Shown piece by piece: positions 13,344 to 29,059 of a stretch of 64,000 bases of DNA. The position numbers and the translations under genes were made by a program. The notes beneath the pieces are model-generated. The model did no database searches and was not told where the DNA came from. It saw only the letters and a list, made by a program, of their open reading frames with translations. Every line of letters starts with the position of its first letter. Positions within the stretch are counted from its first letter, which is position 1. This DNA comes from Purshia tridentata (lineage: Eukaryota > Streptophyta > Magnoliopsida > Rosales > Rosaceae), in contig QANT01007405.1 in the NCBI GenBank assembly GCA_003254885.1, forward strand, positions 62,001 through 126,000, given 5' to 3'.

Positions 13344-13887
13344 TGTTGAATATTGGCTCAATAACCACTTTCAGCTTGCTTTCGGCCAAAAGAAGAAGAC
13401 ATGCAATTGATGATGCTTGCAATGATGATAGGATGCACATATGAGGTGGTTGAATGATGAGGTTTACATGCACTTATGAGTTGGCTTTCTTTATTAAGTC
13501 ACTTTCTTTGGCTATAAAATGAGAAGATGTGCAACCCGTAATATAGAAGTGTGAAGAGAGAAGCAAGTAGGCAAGAAGCCATTCGGCAAGAGAAGAATTT
13601 TGTTTTTTTTCAAATTGTTTTTTTGCTTTGTATTTGTTTATTTCTCTTCCTATTGTAAGTGTATGAGCTTGGGTTATTTGGGTCTTTGGGAAATTGAGTG
13701 GTAAACACTATTGTATGTTCTCATTGATTATAGTGGAATACTCCGTCGTCTCCAAACTGGATGTAGGCAATTTGCCGAACCAGTATAAATCTTGGTGTTG
13801 TTCTTGTTGCTGTTATTTTGTTCAATTTTTTTCTTGCCAGTTGTTGTTTATTTTTCACTCGCAGTTGGTTGACGCTTCCGCACAACA
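13344..13887 (+). repeat. Right LTR of the first Copia element
   Basis: A 544-bp copy of the left LTR. It ends in CA directly against receptor-kinase coding sequence; the next five bases, AATAT, are where an insertion would sit when compared with the unbroken paralogue near 20140. Confidence 0.92.
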
Positions 13888-16827
13888 AATATACCTATGG
13901 GATTGAAAACGTTCCACTGCCTCAGGTTGTTATGGCCAAAGGGTCGAAGAAAAGGTTCCGAACTGGCCATTGGAATGGTCTTCAATTTACTGGTACTCCT
14001 GGTTCGGGCCCTCAGATCTTTGTGAAAACAGAATTTGTGTATAATACCAATGACTTATATTATACATACGAGGCTACTGCTAAGTCTTTTAAGACAAGAT
14101 TACAACTGACTGAGTCGGGTTTGCTACAGCGGCTAGTGCTGAATGAAGGAAGCACTGAATGGGCTCTTATGTATACTATACCTTATGATCGGTGTGATAA
14201 TTATGGAGAGTGTGGCCCGAATGGCATTTGCAAAATTTCAAAATCACCAATTTGTGAGTGCTTGCAGGGGTTTGTTCCAAAATCACCAAAAGAATGGGAG
14301 GTGCTTAATGGGACAAATGGGTGCAAGAGGAAGACAGCACTGGATTGCCACAAGGGTGAAAGGTTTCTGGAAATTCGAAATGTGAAATTGCCAGACCTGT
14401 TGGATTTTTGGTTGAACGACAGCATGCGCGCAGAAGAATGTGCGGCACAGTGCATGAAGAATTGTTCTTGTGTAGCTTATGCTAATGCAAATAATAGCAG
14501 TGGAGGCAGTGTCTGTCTGATGTGGTTTGGCGAACTAATTGATATGAGAGAGCTCACTGAAGATACTGACCAAATATATATCCGGATGCCAGCTTCAGAA
14601 CTAGGTAAGTGAATTTTTGTACTCAAGCCCTTGATCCCTAACATGCATGCAGCACACAAGGCCTTAAAACACCTCTAGGAATATATAGTTAGGTTGTGCA
14701 GTCCCATTTTATCCCTTTTTTCTTTCAAAGAAACAAACTAATTTTGTCAATTACAAAGATTTATTGCTTTCAAATAGTATGTTGCAAGGATGAAATTGAA
14801 AAGGTCAAAATTTTGTTCTTTTTTATGCTTCAGTTTAGGCATGCTTAAATGCATGCGAAGCTGCTGCAATGACAATATAATAACTGGAAACCACCAGACC
14901 AGAAGAATGCAATGCGTGATTCCTAAAGAAATCAGAATAGTGCAATCTGTGATTTAAATTCTCAATTTTATCTATTACATGATCTTAGGTAATACCATAC
15001 CAGAAACCAGTCAGAAGGATACAGTAGTACTAATCTCGGTCATATCAGCAGTTTCTGTGTTTCTTTTCCTTGGTTTGTCATGCTGGTGTTTAATTCTGAA
15101 GTACAGAAGAAAGAAAATGGGTAAGCATGAATATTCACCTTGCAATTACTGACAAAGAGGCTTGTATATATTGTGCGCTAAAAGAATTATACTAGTCAGT
15201 TCATGTTCATGGCCAGTGGCTTTTTGGGCAAACCTGTATATGCTTGACGAAATTTTGTGCATTGACAAGGTCATTGTCTTTGAATTTCAATGTGCACTTT
15301 TCATTGTTCTCATTCTTAACAGTGTAAACAAGATAGCTAATTAAAATTACATTGTTTGTATATCGTTGCTTTTCCCTTTCTATTTTTTCATTTTACAGGT
15401 TCAAGACCCAGTGAGGACATGGAGTTGCCACTGTTTGATTTTGATAAAATTGCAACCGCCACCAATAACTTCTCCAGCACAAATAAACTAGGAGAGGGAG
15501 GTTTTGGTCCAGTTTACAAGGTAACAGAACAATAGTTGACTGTATTGTCTACAAATTTAAGCTAATATATTTATACTAAATTTCAGGCCAACCTGACACA
15601 AGAACAATCAATTGCAGTAAAGAGACTCTCAAAAGATTCTGGGCAAGGAGTTGAAGAGTTTAAGAATGAAGTGAAAATGATAGCCAATCTTCAACATTGG
15701 AATCTTGTTAAGCTTTTGGGCTGCTGTATTAAAGGAGAAGAAAGGATGCTGATCTATGAGTACATGCCCAACAAAAGCTTGGACTGCTTTATTTTCGGTC
15801 TCAAATTCTATCTTTCATCTTTCAGAGTAATTGCATAAAAATAAATTTGTTTACGTTAATGCAATAACAGGGTCCTTGACCCTGTTTGTTTTTGTCACTG
15901 TGGAGGAAACTGGACCAAAATTCATGTGATGGATGACTTGTGCAGATCAAAATAGAAAGGTGTTGCTGAATTGGAAAAAGCGATTTGACATTATCATTGG
16001 AGTTGCAAGGGGACTTCTCTATCTACACCAAGACTCTAGATTAAGAATCATTCATAGGGATCTTAAGAGTAGCAACATCTTGCTTGACGATGAGCTGAAC
16101 CCCAAAATATCTGACTTTGGCATAGCAAGGATTTTTGGACGAAATCAAACTGAAGCAACAACCAAACGAGTAATTGGGACATAGTGAGTTATATACTAAC
16201 ACCAACAACATATATGATGAGTGCCTTGGTTTCCAACTATGACAAAGTACTTATTGAGTTGTTTACATCCAGTGGATATATGTCTCCTGAATATGCAATT
16301 GATGGGAAGTTTTCAGTGAAATCCGATGTCTTCAGTTTTGGAGTGCTTTTGTTAGAGCTAATAAGTGGCAGAAAGAACAAAGGGTTTCATCATCCAGATC
16401 ACTTTCACAGTCTTCTGGGACATGTAGGTATCACATGCTTATGTGTGTTTGCTAATTTCGAATCTCGAGCATATTTTGTGTACGACTAAAGGTATATCAT
16501 TTGCAATTGTTCCAGGCATGGTTACTGTGGAACAAAAACAAGAGCTTGGAACTGATAGATCTATGCTTGGAAGACTCATATGTTGATTTTGAGGTGCTAA
16601 GGTGTATTCAAGTGGGTTTATTATGCGTTCAAAAGCTGCCCAAAGACAGACCAGTAATGTCATCAGTAGTTATCATGTTGGGCAATGAGGGAGCAATATT
16701 GCCTCAACCAAAGGAACCTGGTTTCTTTACAGAAAGAGGTTCCATGGACATTGATACCATAATGGTAGGAGAAGGAAGAAGCCACACAAGAGGTACAATT
16801 ACCATTACCACAGCGGAAGGTAGATAA
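13888..16827 (+). pseudogene. G-type lectin S-receptor-like Ser/Thr kinase, 5' half missing
   Basis: The remnant of an SD1-type receptor kinase. Exons read as 13888-14604, 14989-15120, 15399-15520, 15587-15797, 15946-16183, 16273-16423 and 16516-16827; their phases match those of the paralogue at 19582. Present are the S-locus glycoprotein region, an EGF-like Cys cluster (CDNYGECGPNGIC), a PAN/apple domain, a transmembrane helix (VLISVISAVSVFLFLGLSCWCLIL) and a kinase with [21 protein letters not shown] and DFG. The signal peptide and mannose-binding lectin domain are gone, replaced by the Copia element whose right LTR ends exactly at the break. One kinase position that is HRN in both neighbours reads HWN here, which may reflect relaxed constraint. 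No ATG precedes codon 13932 in frame. A truncated transcript driven from the LTR is conceivable, but a normal secreted receptor is not. Confidence 0.9.
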
Positions 16828-19581
16828 TTGACACATGGAACAGTCCAGTGGATGCATCAAGGTAATAGTGATGAACTCATATGCATGCAAACAGACACCG
16901 AGAGGAAGGTTAGCTCAAAATAGTTAAATGTACAGTAGGCAGTACTGAATTTACCTTTTCATGCAAAAATTTAGTGTTGTACTGTATTCAAGAAATTTTA
17001 ATTCAATTACACTATTTATCTTCTGCTAGTAATTTTGTTTGATTTATTCTCCCCTCAAAATTTTGGTGATGAGAGGAGAATTTCAGAGACCAATAAGTTT
17101 GATCCGTGGAGAACAGAATGGGATCCTTCACCCTTGGAATTGGTTTGGAAACTATGTCATTAACTAGTTCAACATACTTGGTTATTAGACCCGACAGCCA
17201 CCTTCTCATATTGAATGCTAGTCAATGTCGACTTTCATGGAAAATGTGTAGTTTCTTTCCTCTCCTATTCATTGCGCACGTCGAGATTCACTAGCACATA
17301 GCTTTCCTCTGGGAAGAAGAGAGCTGTTAGCCTGTTACTTTGTGTGAGAAGGGCTCAACTGCTCAAGCAACATTTGGAGTAGACATGTATGAATATACTG
17401 TGAAAGTGAGAATGTTTTAAATTCCTTCATATACAAAGTCCCTTTTTAATAGAAAAATTATTTTATATAATTGTAAAACAGATTCATTTTTTCTCACCAC
17501 TACTTTTTTGTGGTGAGCAAAATGGACTTATGGTAACACATGCATAGTGAGGAATTTTTATATTAAATTATGTTTTAATTTATTAGAGCAAAAATGGGAG
17601 GTATTATAAAGTTACTAAAAAAAGGGTTGGGAAGGAGCAAAATTTTGAAGGTTTTAGAGAAAGTTTTCAAAATTTTTGAAACACAAGTTTACTTTGAAAT
17701 TTTGAATGCCCATAACTTTCAAATCGTAGCTCGGATCTATGTACGGTTTGCTTCTACGAGTTCGTAGGCTCGAGACCTGCCCAACGAATCTAAGTTCATA
17801 ACCAAAAGCCCAATAAAAAAAAGTCAACTTTTAGGTCAAGTCAAATTTTAAAAAATAATTTATAATTTACTATAAAACTTCTATTTTTCAAATAAATTCC
17901 AAAATGTTTTAAATAAAAACAAATGAAGGGAAAACATTAAAAATTTTCCTAACTCCTACATAAAATTCAAGGATAATTTTAAAAACTTTCGAGACCTCAT
18001 AGAAAATTCATAGGAGTTTGCTACGACAAGAAAATGATTTGTTATCCACCACTTTTGGCTCTATGGGTGTAGGAAGTGATAATTACAATTATGTGCCAAA
18101 CCCTCCAATATTTTACCTACCACATATGCCTTACTCGGTTGAGGCTGATAGTAACTCATGGATACAACAAGAGGCACACTCTTCAAATGAGTATGGTTAT
18201 AGGCAAATTCAACCAGAAAAAGTTCATAATCCATATGGTTGGCATGTTGGCAATTACGTGCAAAATTAGGCTAGAGAAGCTTATTGGAGTTATTATTCTT
18301 CGTAGTACACCTACTCTACACATAAGGTTACTGAATACCATGAACATTTTGAACCCCCTGTAAATTTTATGTGGTATTTATATAATTCACAAGGCAATAT
18401 TATAGTATAAATATAATTGAGGTGTTTGTTCAATAAAATTTATGCAATTAATTTTTCAAACAGCATTTGACTCCAGCGTGCATTATATTTATCTTATATC
18501 ACATGAAATCTATTATATAATTTGATTTCTTTAGTGATTTTTATCAATACAGTAGATAATATGTTAAGTAAATATATAACAAAATTTCCCTCAAAATTTT
18601 AGTTGTTTTTGTTTAGTTTTTGTCGAAATCAAAATTTCCAATTTACATCATAAATTTCCATGAAACCTAAATTTTATTCCTTGGGGGTTTACTAATTTGA
18701 AAAAATTTGTGTAGGAAGTTGTTTGCCACCTCACCATGCTGAATGGAAACACCACCTAATAAAAAGTTGCCACTTGTTCAATTGTTACTATAAACTAAAA
18801 TTGACAATTCAAAATATAAATATAACTTATTGAACAAGTGGCAACTTGTAGTTGATAGTCTTGCCACATTAGAACACTTTTGTTTTTGTGTTTGCGATAA
18901 TTTGGACGGTGGGTATTAGATTTTTGGTTTGAAAATGTCTCTGAAACTTTCTTAATTTCCTGTTCGGGTGACTAGCCGCTGAATGATCTGCCAAAAATTT
19001 TCATTCGGTTCAACCCTGGTCTGCTGACTGAACTTGCGAATAGAAAAACTCAAAAATTAACCTCATCTGAAGATGAATAAGGAACGAGTCGAGTCTATTC
19101 ATTAAAAATAATATTTTTTGTACAATGTTGGTATTGAGAGCCATAATATGTATATAGGGTTTATTAGTTGAAAGATTAAAAGGGGTCATGAGACGAAGAA
19201 GGTTGTGACTGAAATGTTGTAGTTGAAAGATGAAGAGGATCGTGGAGTGTTGAGTTAGGTTTGGTGTGTAAAGAGAGACTTTGTGATTTAATAATAGTTT
19301 TAAATGAGGGGTGGTATGTTCATATTGGATATAGCAGCTATCTTTTTTTTTTTTTAATGCATTCTGCCAACTTTTTTTTGTTTTTTTTAATGCATAGCAG
19401 TCATGTTTGAATCCTTCTGACAATATATTGCCTTTTTCTTTTCTCCATTATTGTCTAAATAGCATTATAATAGTTGTGATGGTAAAAGGTTGGATACAAA
19501 AGTCCAAACAAGATGTCCAAAATTCCTGTCACGTACTCACGTTCCCAACTTCCCATATGATATATTTACAAAACAATACAC
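16828..19581. other. Spacer between tandem receptor kinases
   Basis: AT-rich DNA with the 3' flank of the first receptor kinase (to about 17350, still recognisably similar to the flank after 23115) and the presumed promoter of the second (after about 19300). An open stretch at about 18009-18269 codes for a Tyr/Pro/Asn-rich peptide but has no ATG; it may be an exon relic of unknown origin. A small hairpin lies at 17493-17517 and a larger one at 18764-18847. No convincing gene is seen. Confidence 0.5.
18764..18847. repeat. 19-bp perfect inverted repeat with 46-base loop
   Basis: Arms at 18764-18782 and 18829-18847 are exact reverse complements (AAGTTGCCACTTGTTCAAT on the left). The loop is AT-rich. 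It could be a tiny MITE or a hairpin transcript source. I see no clear target duplication. Confidence 0.75.
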
Positions 19582-23115
<3,534 letters not shown>

Positions 23116-23429
23116 TATGAGCACATGCATGCAAACAGACACAGAATAGAGGCTTCTGGAACATACTTGATGACTACCACTTCCTAGAGATCCACAAGCC
23201 ACCTTCTCATGTATGAGACTCCAGTCATTCTTGACATGTTTCTTTCTAGCTTGGAAAATTGGATTGATGATAATGTAAAGTGTTGACTGTTGAGACTTTG
23301 TCACAAACAATGAAAGATAACGCACATTATTTTGTTTCATTGAGACAATGTCATTATACTCTGCATCTGCACTAGATATCTGGTGGCAAAAAGTTTCTAC
23401 TTGGCACATTTGCTCCTAAAGAGATTAGG

Positions 23430-23716
23430 CAACAGTCAATCCGATCTGCATTATTTGTTTCAATACTGCCAACCCAACTAGAATTAAGAAAAGGCATAAA
23501 ATCAAGAGATTGGACCAATTATATGGTGCCAGTTCATAACAGACAGGTATCTGTTTCAAGGTGTCTCTTCATGTAATAGACACTAAAGGATGAATAGCAA
23601 ACAGCCAATCCAATCAGCATTTATTTTATAACACCAACCCAATTTGCACAAAAATTGAAAAACCATAGAGTCAAGAGAAAGTAGTTAGTGCCAGTTCATA
23701 ACAGATTGATGTCTCC
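23430..23716. repeat. Two diverged tandem copies of a unit of about 169 bp
   Basis: Two related stretches, each opening with a sequence like CAGCCAATCCAATCAGCATT and closing with GTGCCAGTTCATAACAGA, lie head to tail. A third, partial copy (GCCATAAAATCAAGAGAA) follows near 23745. Confidence 0.65.
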
Positions 23717-23823
23717 CTCATGAGAATTCAGCATTTAAAAAAAGCCATAAAATCAAGAGAACATAGGGGAACGATCTTATAAAGCCTAGGTATGGGATAT
23801 GTTCAACTGATGGGCTTGAACTC

Positions 23824-23931
23824 ATGTAACAGATCTAATTACTGTGGCTTGATTGCCACTCATGTAACAGATCTAATCATTCAAGTGATCTACTGGTTGG
23901 CTTGATTACCATTCTTGTAACAGATTTGTAT
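23824..23931. repeat. Three short direct repeats around TGTAACAGATCTAAT
   Basis: The core TGTAACAGAT recurs three times, 38 and 52 bases apart, with similar text between (GGCTTGATTGCCACTC and GGCTTGATTACCATTC). Confidence 0.65.
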
Positions 23932-24354
23932 AAACTAACGCATTTGGCTCAGGGTCCAGTGATTTTCACCATATTCGAATTATTTTATCTCTAATTATTG
24001 TGGCTTCTTGTTCTTTTTTCTTTTCTTTTTTCCTGATTCTTTAGCACCTGTGCTGAAAGTTCTTCTAGTTGTCTGTCATCTTTCATATAATTTTTACCTT
24101 CTCGTGTTTTGACTGCTGTAAGTATATACAAAACTACTAAAGCTAAGCAGTCACACCAAGGGTTCTCAGACTGTTTCATGTTTCTTGGTATCCAAGTAAA
24201 GTTGACAATTTGACAGAAGGTTTGAGGTTTGATAAGAGCACTAGTTGTTCTAACCGACAAATTGTAGAAAGAATTTGAGGGTTTGGTATATACATATATA
24301 CATATCTTGGTTTGAAATTTTATAAACTCATATATTTCAAGTATGAAATGAACT

Positions 24355-27300
24355 TTATCGAGCCTCTGGCAATGTAATGGATAGTCTGTTGTTGGTTGAA
24401 GAACTTCCACGCTTGCTTGATGAGGAATCCATATCTGACAGATACCTTTCAGTGAAAAAGCCTGGTTCTTTAGGCTGTGGCAGTGTAATATCACTACTAA
24501 GCATCAGTACCACAGTTGACATGCTAGGCCTTTCTTCTGGACTCTTTTGCACACATAATAGAGCCACATGGACTGATCGCAACACCTTGGACATATTGCA
24601 TGTGTTGTTCATTATAGTTGTATCCATCAATTCCAATGGTACGTCTTCTTTGTAAAGCCTCCACGCCTGCATTATTTAATTACTTCATTATAGTATATGT
24701 TATGGGGATGATGTAAATTTGTTTGATGCAAGACTTACATGTCCAAGAAGGTTAAGCTTGTGGTCTGGGTGAGAAAATCCTCTATTTTTCTTTCCACTCA
24801 CTATCTCAAGTACCACAACACCAAAGCTAAAAACATCAGATTTCACTGAGAAGAGCCCATCAATTGCATACTCAGGAGACATGTAACCGCTGCAAAAATC
24901 AGTTAGTAAATTCAGGAACTTGTTGTCAATTGAACTGCAGTAAACTGCAAGATGTATATGGTACTTACAATGTTCCAACCACTCTATTTGTATTTGCTTC
25001 TGTTTCATCTCCTCCAAAACTTCTGGCCATGCCAAAATCAGAAATTTTTGGATTCATTTCGTAATCTAGTAAGACATTGCTAGCTTTCAGATCACGATGA
25101 ATTATCCTTAGTCTGGAATCTTGATGAAGATAAAGTAACCCTCTAGCGATCCCATTGATGATGTGGAAGCGCTTAGGCCAATCCAGAATTACACTTCGCT
25201 TTTCATCTGCCCAAGTTTTTCAGTCAAGTTAAGGTATGTTGTGACTAATGAGCAATGACACTTTATATAGGGACTTTCTTGTGCAAGTGAGTTCTTTGGT
25301 GGAGTTTGCAACAATAATGTCAGATAATCTGGATGGTTTTTTCGAAAGATAATTTTCCAAACAAACTGATGAAAATACTATCTGGTAATACACCAGTCAG
25401 TTAGTTAAAGCTTATGAACTAAAAAGAAGAAGGAATGGAAAGAACCAAACCAAAAATGAAGAAGTCTAAGCTTTTGTTGGGCATGTATTCGTACATCAAC
25501 AGCCTTTCTTCGTCTTGAATAGAACATCCCAGAAGCTTCACAAGGTTGCGATGCTGAAGTTTGGAAATGCATAATACTTCGTTCTTGAACTCGTCAATCC
25601 CTTGTCTTGAACTTTTTGAAAGCCTTTTCACGGCTATTTCTTGTCCCTCTTTTAATTTTCCCTGAATGTTACTAATTTAATTAATCACAACTTGTCCTGC
25701 TAAAAAGAATATCATGCTTGAATGCATATGTATGCATCTATCTCTTTATGTTTCTGTTTTAAATATTTTATCTAATGAAAGCATGAGTGATCTTCTGCAG
25801 AAAAGGTTTACTGCTACCAGTCTGTCTTTGTAGATAGTTGACAACATATAGTTTGTGAAATGTGGCATACTCAGTTTTCTTTCATACTGGTAACGAAGAC
25901 ACGGTTCCTATATTATCTGTATGTACATATGCAGAGGATAATACTGAGTCAAATTTCTATAAAACAAATTGAGACATTGGAATCAAATTTATGGAAGAAA
26001 ACTATTCGTCAGTAATGATGCTGCTATAAACTAAGAATGATGAATTATACTTTAATGAAGTTATCAGGTAAACTAGGGACTGACGTATGTGTATAAATTA
26101 TTAAATACTAAGTGCAGTTCTTGAAACTGGTAAATTGGATTACCCCAACCATATCTAAGGAGCTCATTACCATGTTATACCTTGTAAACAGGACCAAAAC
26201 CACCCTGTCCAAGCTTATTTTGAACTGAAAAGTTATTGGTAGCATCTGCTATCGTATCAAAACCAAATAATGGGAGCTCTAGATCTTCATCTTGGTGTTT
26301 GTCAGTGTAGTCTTGCTCTGGATTACGCACCATATTTCCTACAATTAAATATGAATTATCCAAGAGTTATAAAAAGAACATATCCACTTAAGAATAGTGA
26401 GTTCACCCATCCTGCCATACTTCACAAGGTGGATCATCCCTAGTTCACCAAATGGTACTCACTGACACGTATTTATCCCATCATTGTCATTATTAGTCCC
26501 AATTGATGTGTCTATTGCAGTGTGGAGGCTAGAATAGCATTTCATCTAATATTCCCATTCACTATAAAGAACACATACTAAAAGAAACAGAAATTTTATA
26601 CCAATAATAACAGCATGGGTTAAAAGATGCGGTTGTATTTCAATGATTTGTTCTTACTAAAGTTCTGCAGTGATCATATTTGGTATCTGTACTTTTTAAA
26701 TAAGTTACCTTCTCTCCTAATCTGCTGCTTCTTCTTCTTCTTGTTTAAATGTAATATTAAGCATAGGCCTAGAAGAGCCACTCCTACAGCTAGTACAGGT
26801 AGAACTATGATCTCAATTCGTGTCTTTCCCTTTGAGCTTCTGTCTGTCGCTGCCATTTCAAGTATAAAGCAATTAGAATTATCACAATGGAATGTTATGG
26901 TCTAATTTAGCATCTTTCCAGATGAATATTGTGAAGGGGACTCAGATATGTTCATAGCCTTCCACATGCATGAGTTTAAGTGGCTGTAAGACTCATTTGA
27001 ACTTGTACGAGACACAAATTTTCTGTGCTTAAAATGTAAATAATTCCATACCAATCTCAGAGGCAGCCATCCTTATGAATATGTCTTGCCCAGCATCCAA
27101 GAATTCTCTAATATCAATCAGTTCTCCAAGCCAGTGTATGCAGCCACTTCCTTCTCCTCTAATATCCAGATTAGCATAAGCTGTGCAATTGCAGTTCTTC
27201 AAGCATACCTGCTCACATTCTTTGAGGTTCATGGTCTTGTTATACCAGGAAAGCTGTGTATCCGGCAATTTAATGTGAGAATATTTTAGAAAACCCTCTC

Positions 27301-29059
27301 CACCCTGGCAATCCAATGGAGTCTTTCGTACACAGCCATGTGACCAATCCGCCATCTCCCAGTCTTTGGGGGAATTTGGCACAAAGCCTTTCAAACATCC
27401 ACAAGCAGGGGAGTTGTTAATGTTGCAGCTACCATATGCACCACATAATGCAAACCTGTCACAGTCATCAATTTGTGCTGTCAAGTAAAGGCTCCAGTTC
27501 TGGGTTCTGTCAATCCATGTGAAGCGCTGAAGGTTTCCATAGTGATCCAATGTAAGCCTTGTAGAAACTGAGCTGTTAATGAGTTGATAACTGTAATATA
27601 TTTCCTCCTCATTGAATACAAACTCATATGTATATATTGAATTTTGTTTCAAATTAGGCATACCACTATACCTGAGACCATTCCATGGTCCAGGCCTGAA
27701 TAGCACAACTGAACCTTTCTTTAGAAAAAATTGTGGTACTCCATTCACCTCAAGCTTATTGGTATAATCTCCTTCCGAAGGATCGTCATCACTCTTCCAT
27801 GATGTCATGAACCGGTTCAGGCCCGTTACCAAGTTTACTCCATACTTCATGCCTGGCAGAATTGTATTCCCTGGATAATCAAAACTCTGCCACAGGAAAC
27901 TTTCCGGGTTATTGCCATCTCTCACAACTAGATTTCCTGTATCCAAAATCTGTGCAACTGGGTTGGTTTCTGATTTTGGTGAATTGGAAGACCAAATTGT
28001 GCTGTTAGCATCATTTATGAGGACAAGTGTTCCCTGGTCAGAAAGCGTCAAAACTCCAGATGAATCATTAAGAGGGATATCTCTGTTGGCAACCCATACC
28101 ACTGTCCTAGTAACTATCTTCTTGTACCATATACCTAAGTACCGATTCTTGGAATGTCCCGGGCTAAAGAATCCTAGCTCGAAGCTGCCCCCAGCTGAAA
28201 CTATGGTCATGTCATCTTTAAGTGATTCAGTAGCACTTAAAGATTTAATTGAAGATCTAGAATCTTCTACTTGTTTCTAGTTAGTGCAAGAGGTTTAATT
28301 GAAGATCTAGAATCTTCTACTTCTTTCTAGTTAGTGCAAGTTGGCTAAAGTTCAAGAAGTTTGTAGAGAATTCTACAAGGCTTGGGTGGTGGACTTTTCT
28401 CCAAGTTTCTAGAAGGATCCAAGAGTTGGTGGACTTTTTCTCCAAGTTGCTAGAAGGATCCATCCATGGCTATAAAAGGAGGATGAGGCTTGGAATTTAA
28501 GATCAAGCCATCAAGGCCTTCTCAGGGTCTTCAACTCAAGGTGTGAGAGGTCACTAAGGGAGTTGTGTGTGAGAGGGAAGGCAACTTAAGCAAGTTGTCT
28601 TCTCAAGGTCTTCAGCTCAAGGTGTGAGAGTTCACTAAGGGAGTTGTGTGTGAGAGGGTAAGGCTTGGGTAGAGTAATCTTCTAGTTGAGAGAGGGTGTA
28701 CAAGGGGTGTATCCTATTGGGTACAAGGGCTCGGGTTTGGGATTAAACTCTTGAGTGTAATTCTTGTACAAGGTTATTTCTCTCATGGTGAAGGAAACTC
28801 TTCGTGGACGTAGGCAGGATTTTGCCGAACCACGTTAAATTCTTGGTGCTCTCTTGTTTTCTTTTATTGGCTTGTGTATTTTATTCTTCCATCTCATATT
28901 TAATATTTGTCGTGGCGAGGGGATTTATTCCCAACAATCTTTAAGTGATTCAGTAGCACTTATAGTGTCTAGTGCTGCAGAGAGTAAAAATCTTGATGAC
29001 AAACTGAAAACAAAGAGAAGCATGATAAAGACTTCCATTGATTTTCTCCTGCTTATCAT
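24355..29059 (-). pseudogene. G-type lectin S-receptor-like kinase split in exon 1 by an LTR
   Basis: A third SD1-type receptor kinase, inverted relative to the other two. The start ATG is at 29059 and the signal peptide region (MEVFIMLLFVFSLSS, then [13 protein letters not shown]) runs to 28937. The frame resumes at 28239 with [20 protein letters not shown]. Remaining exons: to 27052, 26708-26849, 26181-26338, 25451-25661, 24969-25206, 24739-24889 and 24355-24666. B-lectin, S-locus glycoprotein, PAN, transmembrane helix (IIVLPVLAVGVALLGLCLILHL) and kinase motifs ([24 protein letters not shown]) are all there, and the tail ends LSITLPEAR. The only visible damage is a 697-bp lone LTR lying antisense in exon 1. 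Read straight through, the frame ends a few codons into that insert. The ATG at 28210 could give a product without a signal peptide. The loss therefore looks recent. Confidence 0.9.
28240..28936 (+). mobile_element. Lone Copia-type LTR inside receptor-kinase exon 1, fossil
   Basis: A 697-bp insert that ends in CCCAACA and has a TATA box (GGCTATAAAAGGAGG) near 28469 and the plant Copia LTR motif GGACGTAGGCAGGATTTTGC near 28815, so it reads as an LTR in plus orientation with no internal region. It contains its own tandem repeats (a 50-bp unit twice near 28244-28340, and a longer one near 28515-28660). It is flanked by a 26-bp direct repeat of gene sequence (28214-28239 and 28937-28962), far longer than the 5 bp normal for Copia, and its left edge does not start TG. 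Only one LTR is present, so it is a broken, solo copy. Confidence 0.8.

Larger units (their letters stand above)
8086..13887 (+). mobile_element. Ty1/Copia LTR retrotransposon (Tork/TNT1-like), fossil
   Basis: A 5.8-kb Copia-family element in plus orientation. Both LTRs are 544 bp (8086-8629 and 13344-13887), begin TGTTG, end in CA and are about 99% alike by eye, so the copy is young, perhaps a few hundred thousand years or less on rates often used for plant LTRs. A primer-binding site resembling the initiator-Met tRNA (TGGTATCAAAGC) lies at 8632-8643 and a purine tract (AAGGTGGAGAT) just before the right LTR. Parts run in Copia order: gag with a CCHC zinc knuckle (about 8960-9700), protease (about 9730), integrase (about 10100-10900), reverse transcriptase (about 11350 onward) and RNase H (to about 13270). 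The coding region is broken, with about four breaks. The 5-bp flanks do not match (GTTGA left, AATAT right), so the two ends do not come from one simple insertion. Confidence 0.93.
23116..24354. other. Spacer between convergent receptor-kinase genes
   Basis: The 3' flanks of two convergent genes, with two local repeat arrays listed separately. No coding sequence beyond short chance frames is seen. Confidence 0.55.

Noticed and set aside
13767-13932. An open frame that runs from the right LTR straight into the truncated receptor kinase with a hydrophobic, signal-peptide-like stretch
   Set aside because: There is no ATG on the LTR side; the first in-frame ATG is inside the kinase gene at 13932. 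A new secreted fusion is therefore not supported.
18018-18269. An 83-codon Tyr/Pro-rich frame
   Set aside because: It begins at TTG, has no ATG, no splice partners and no family I recognise.
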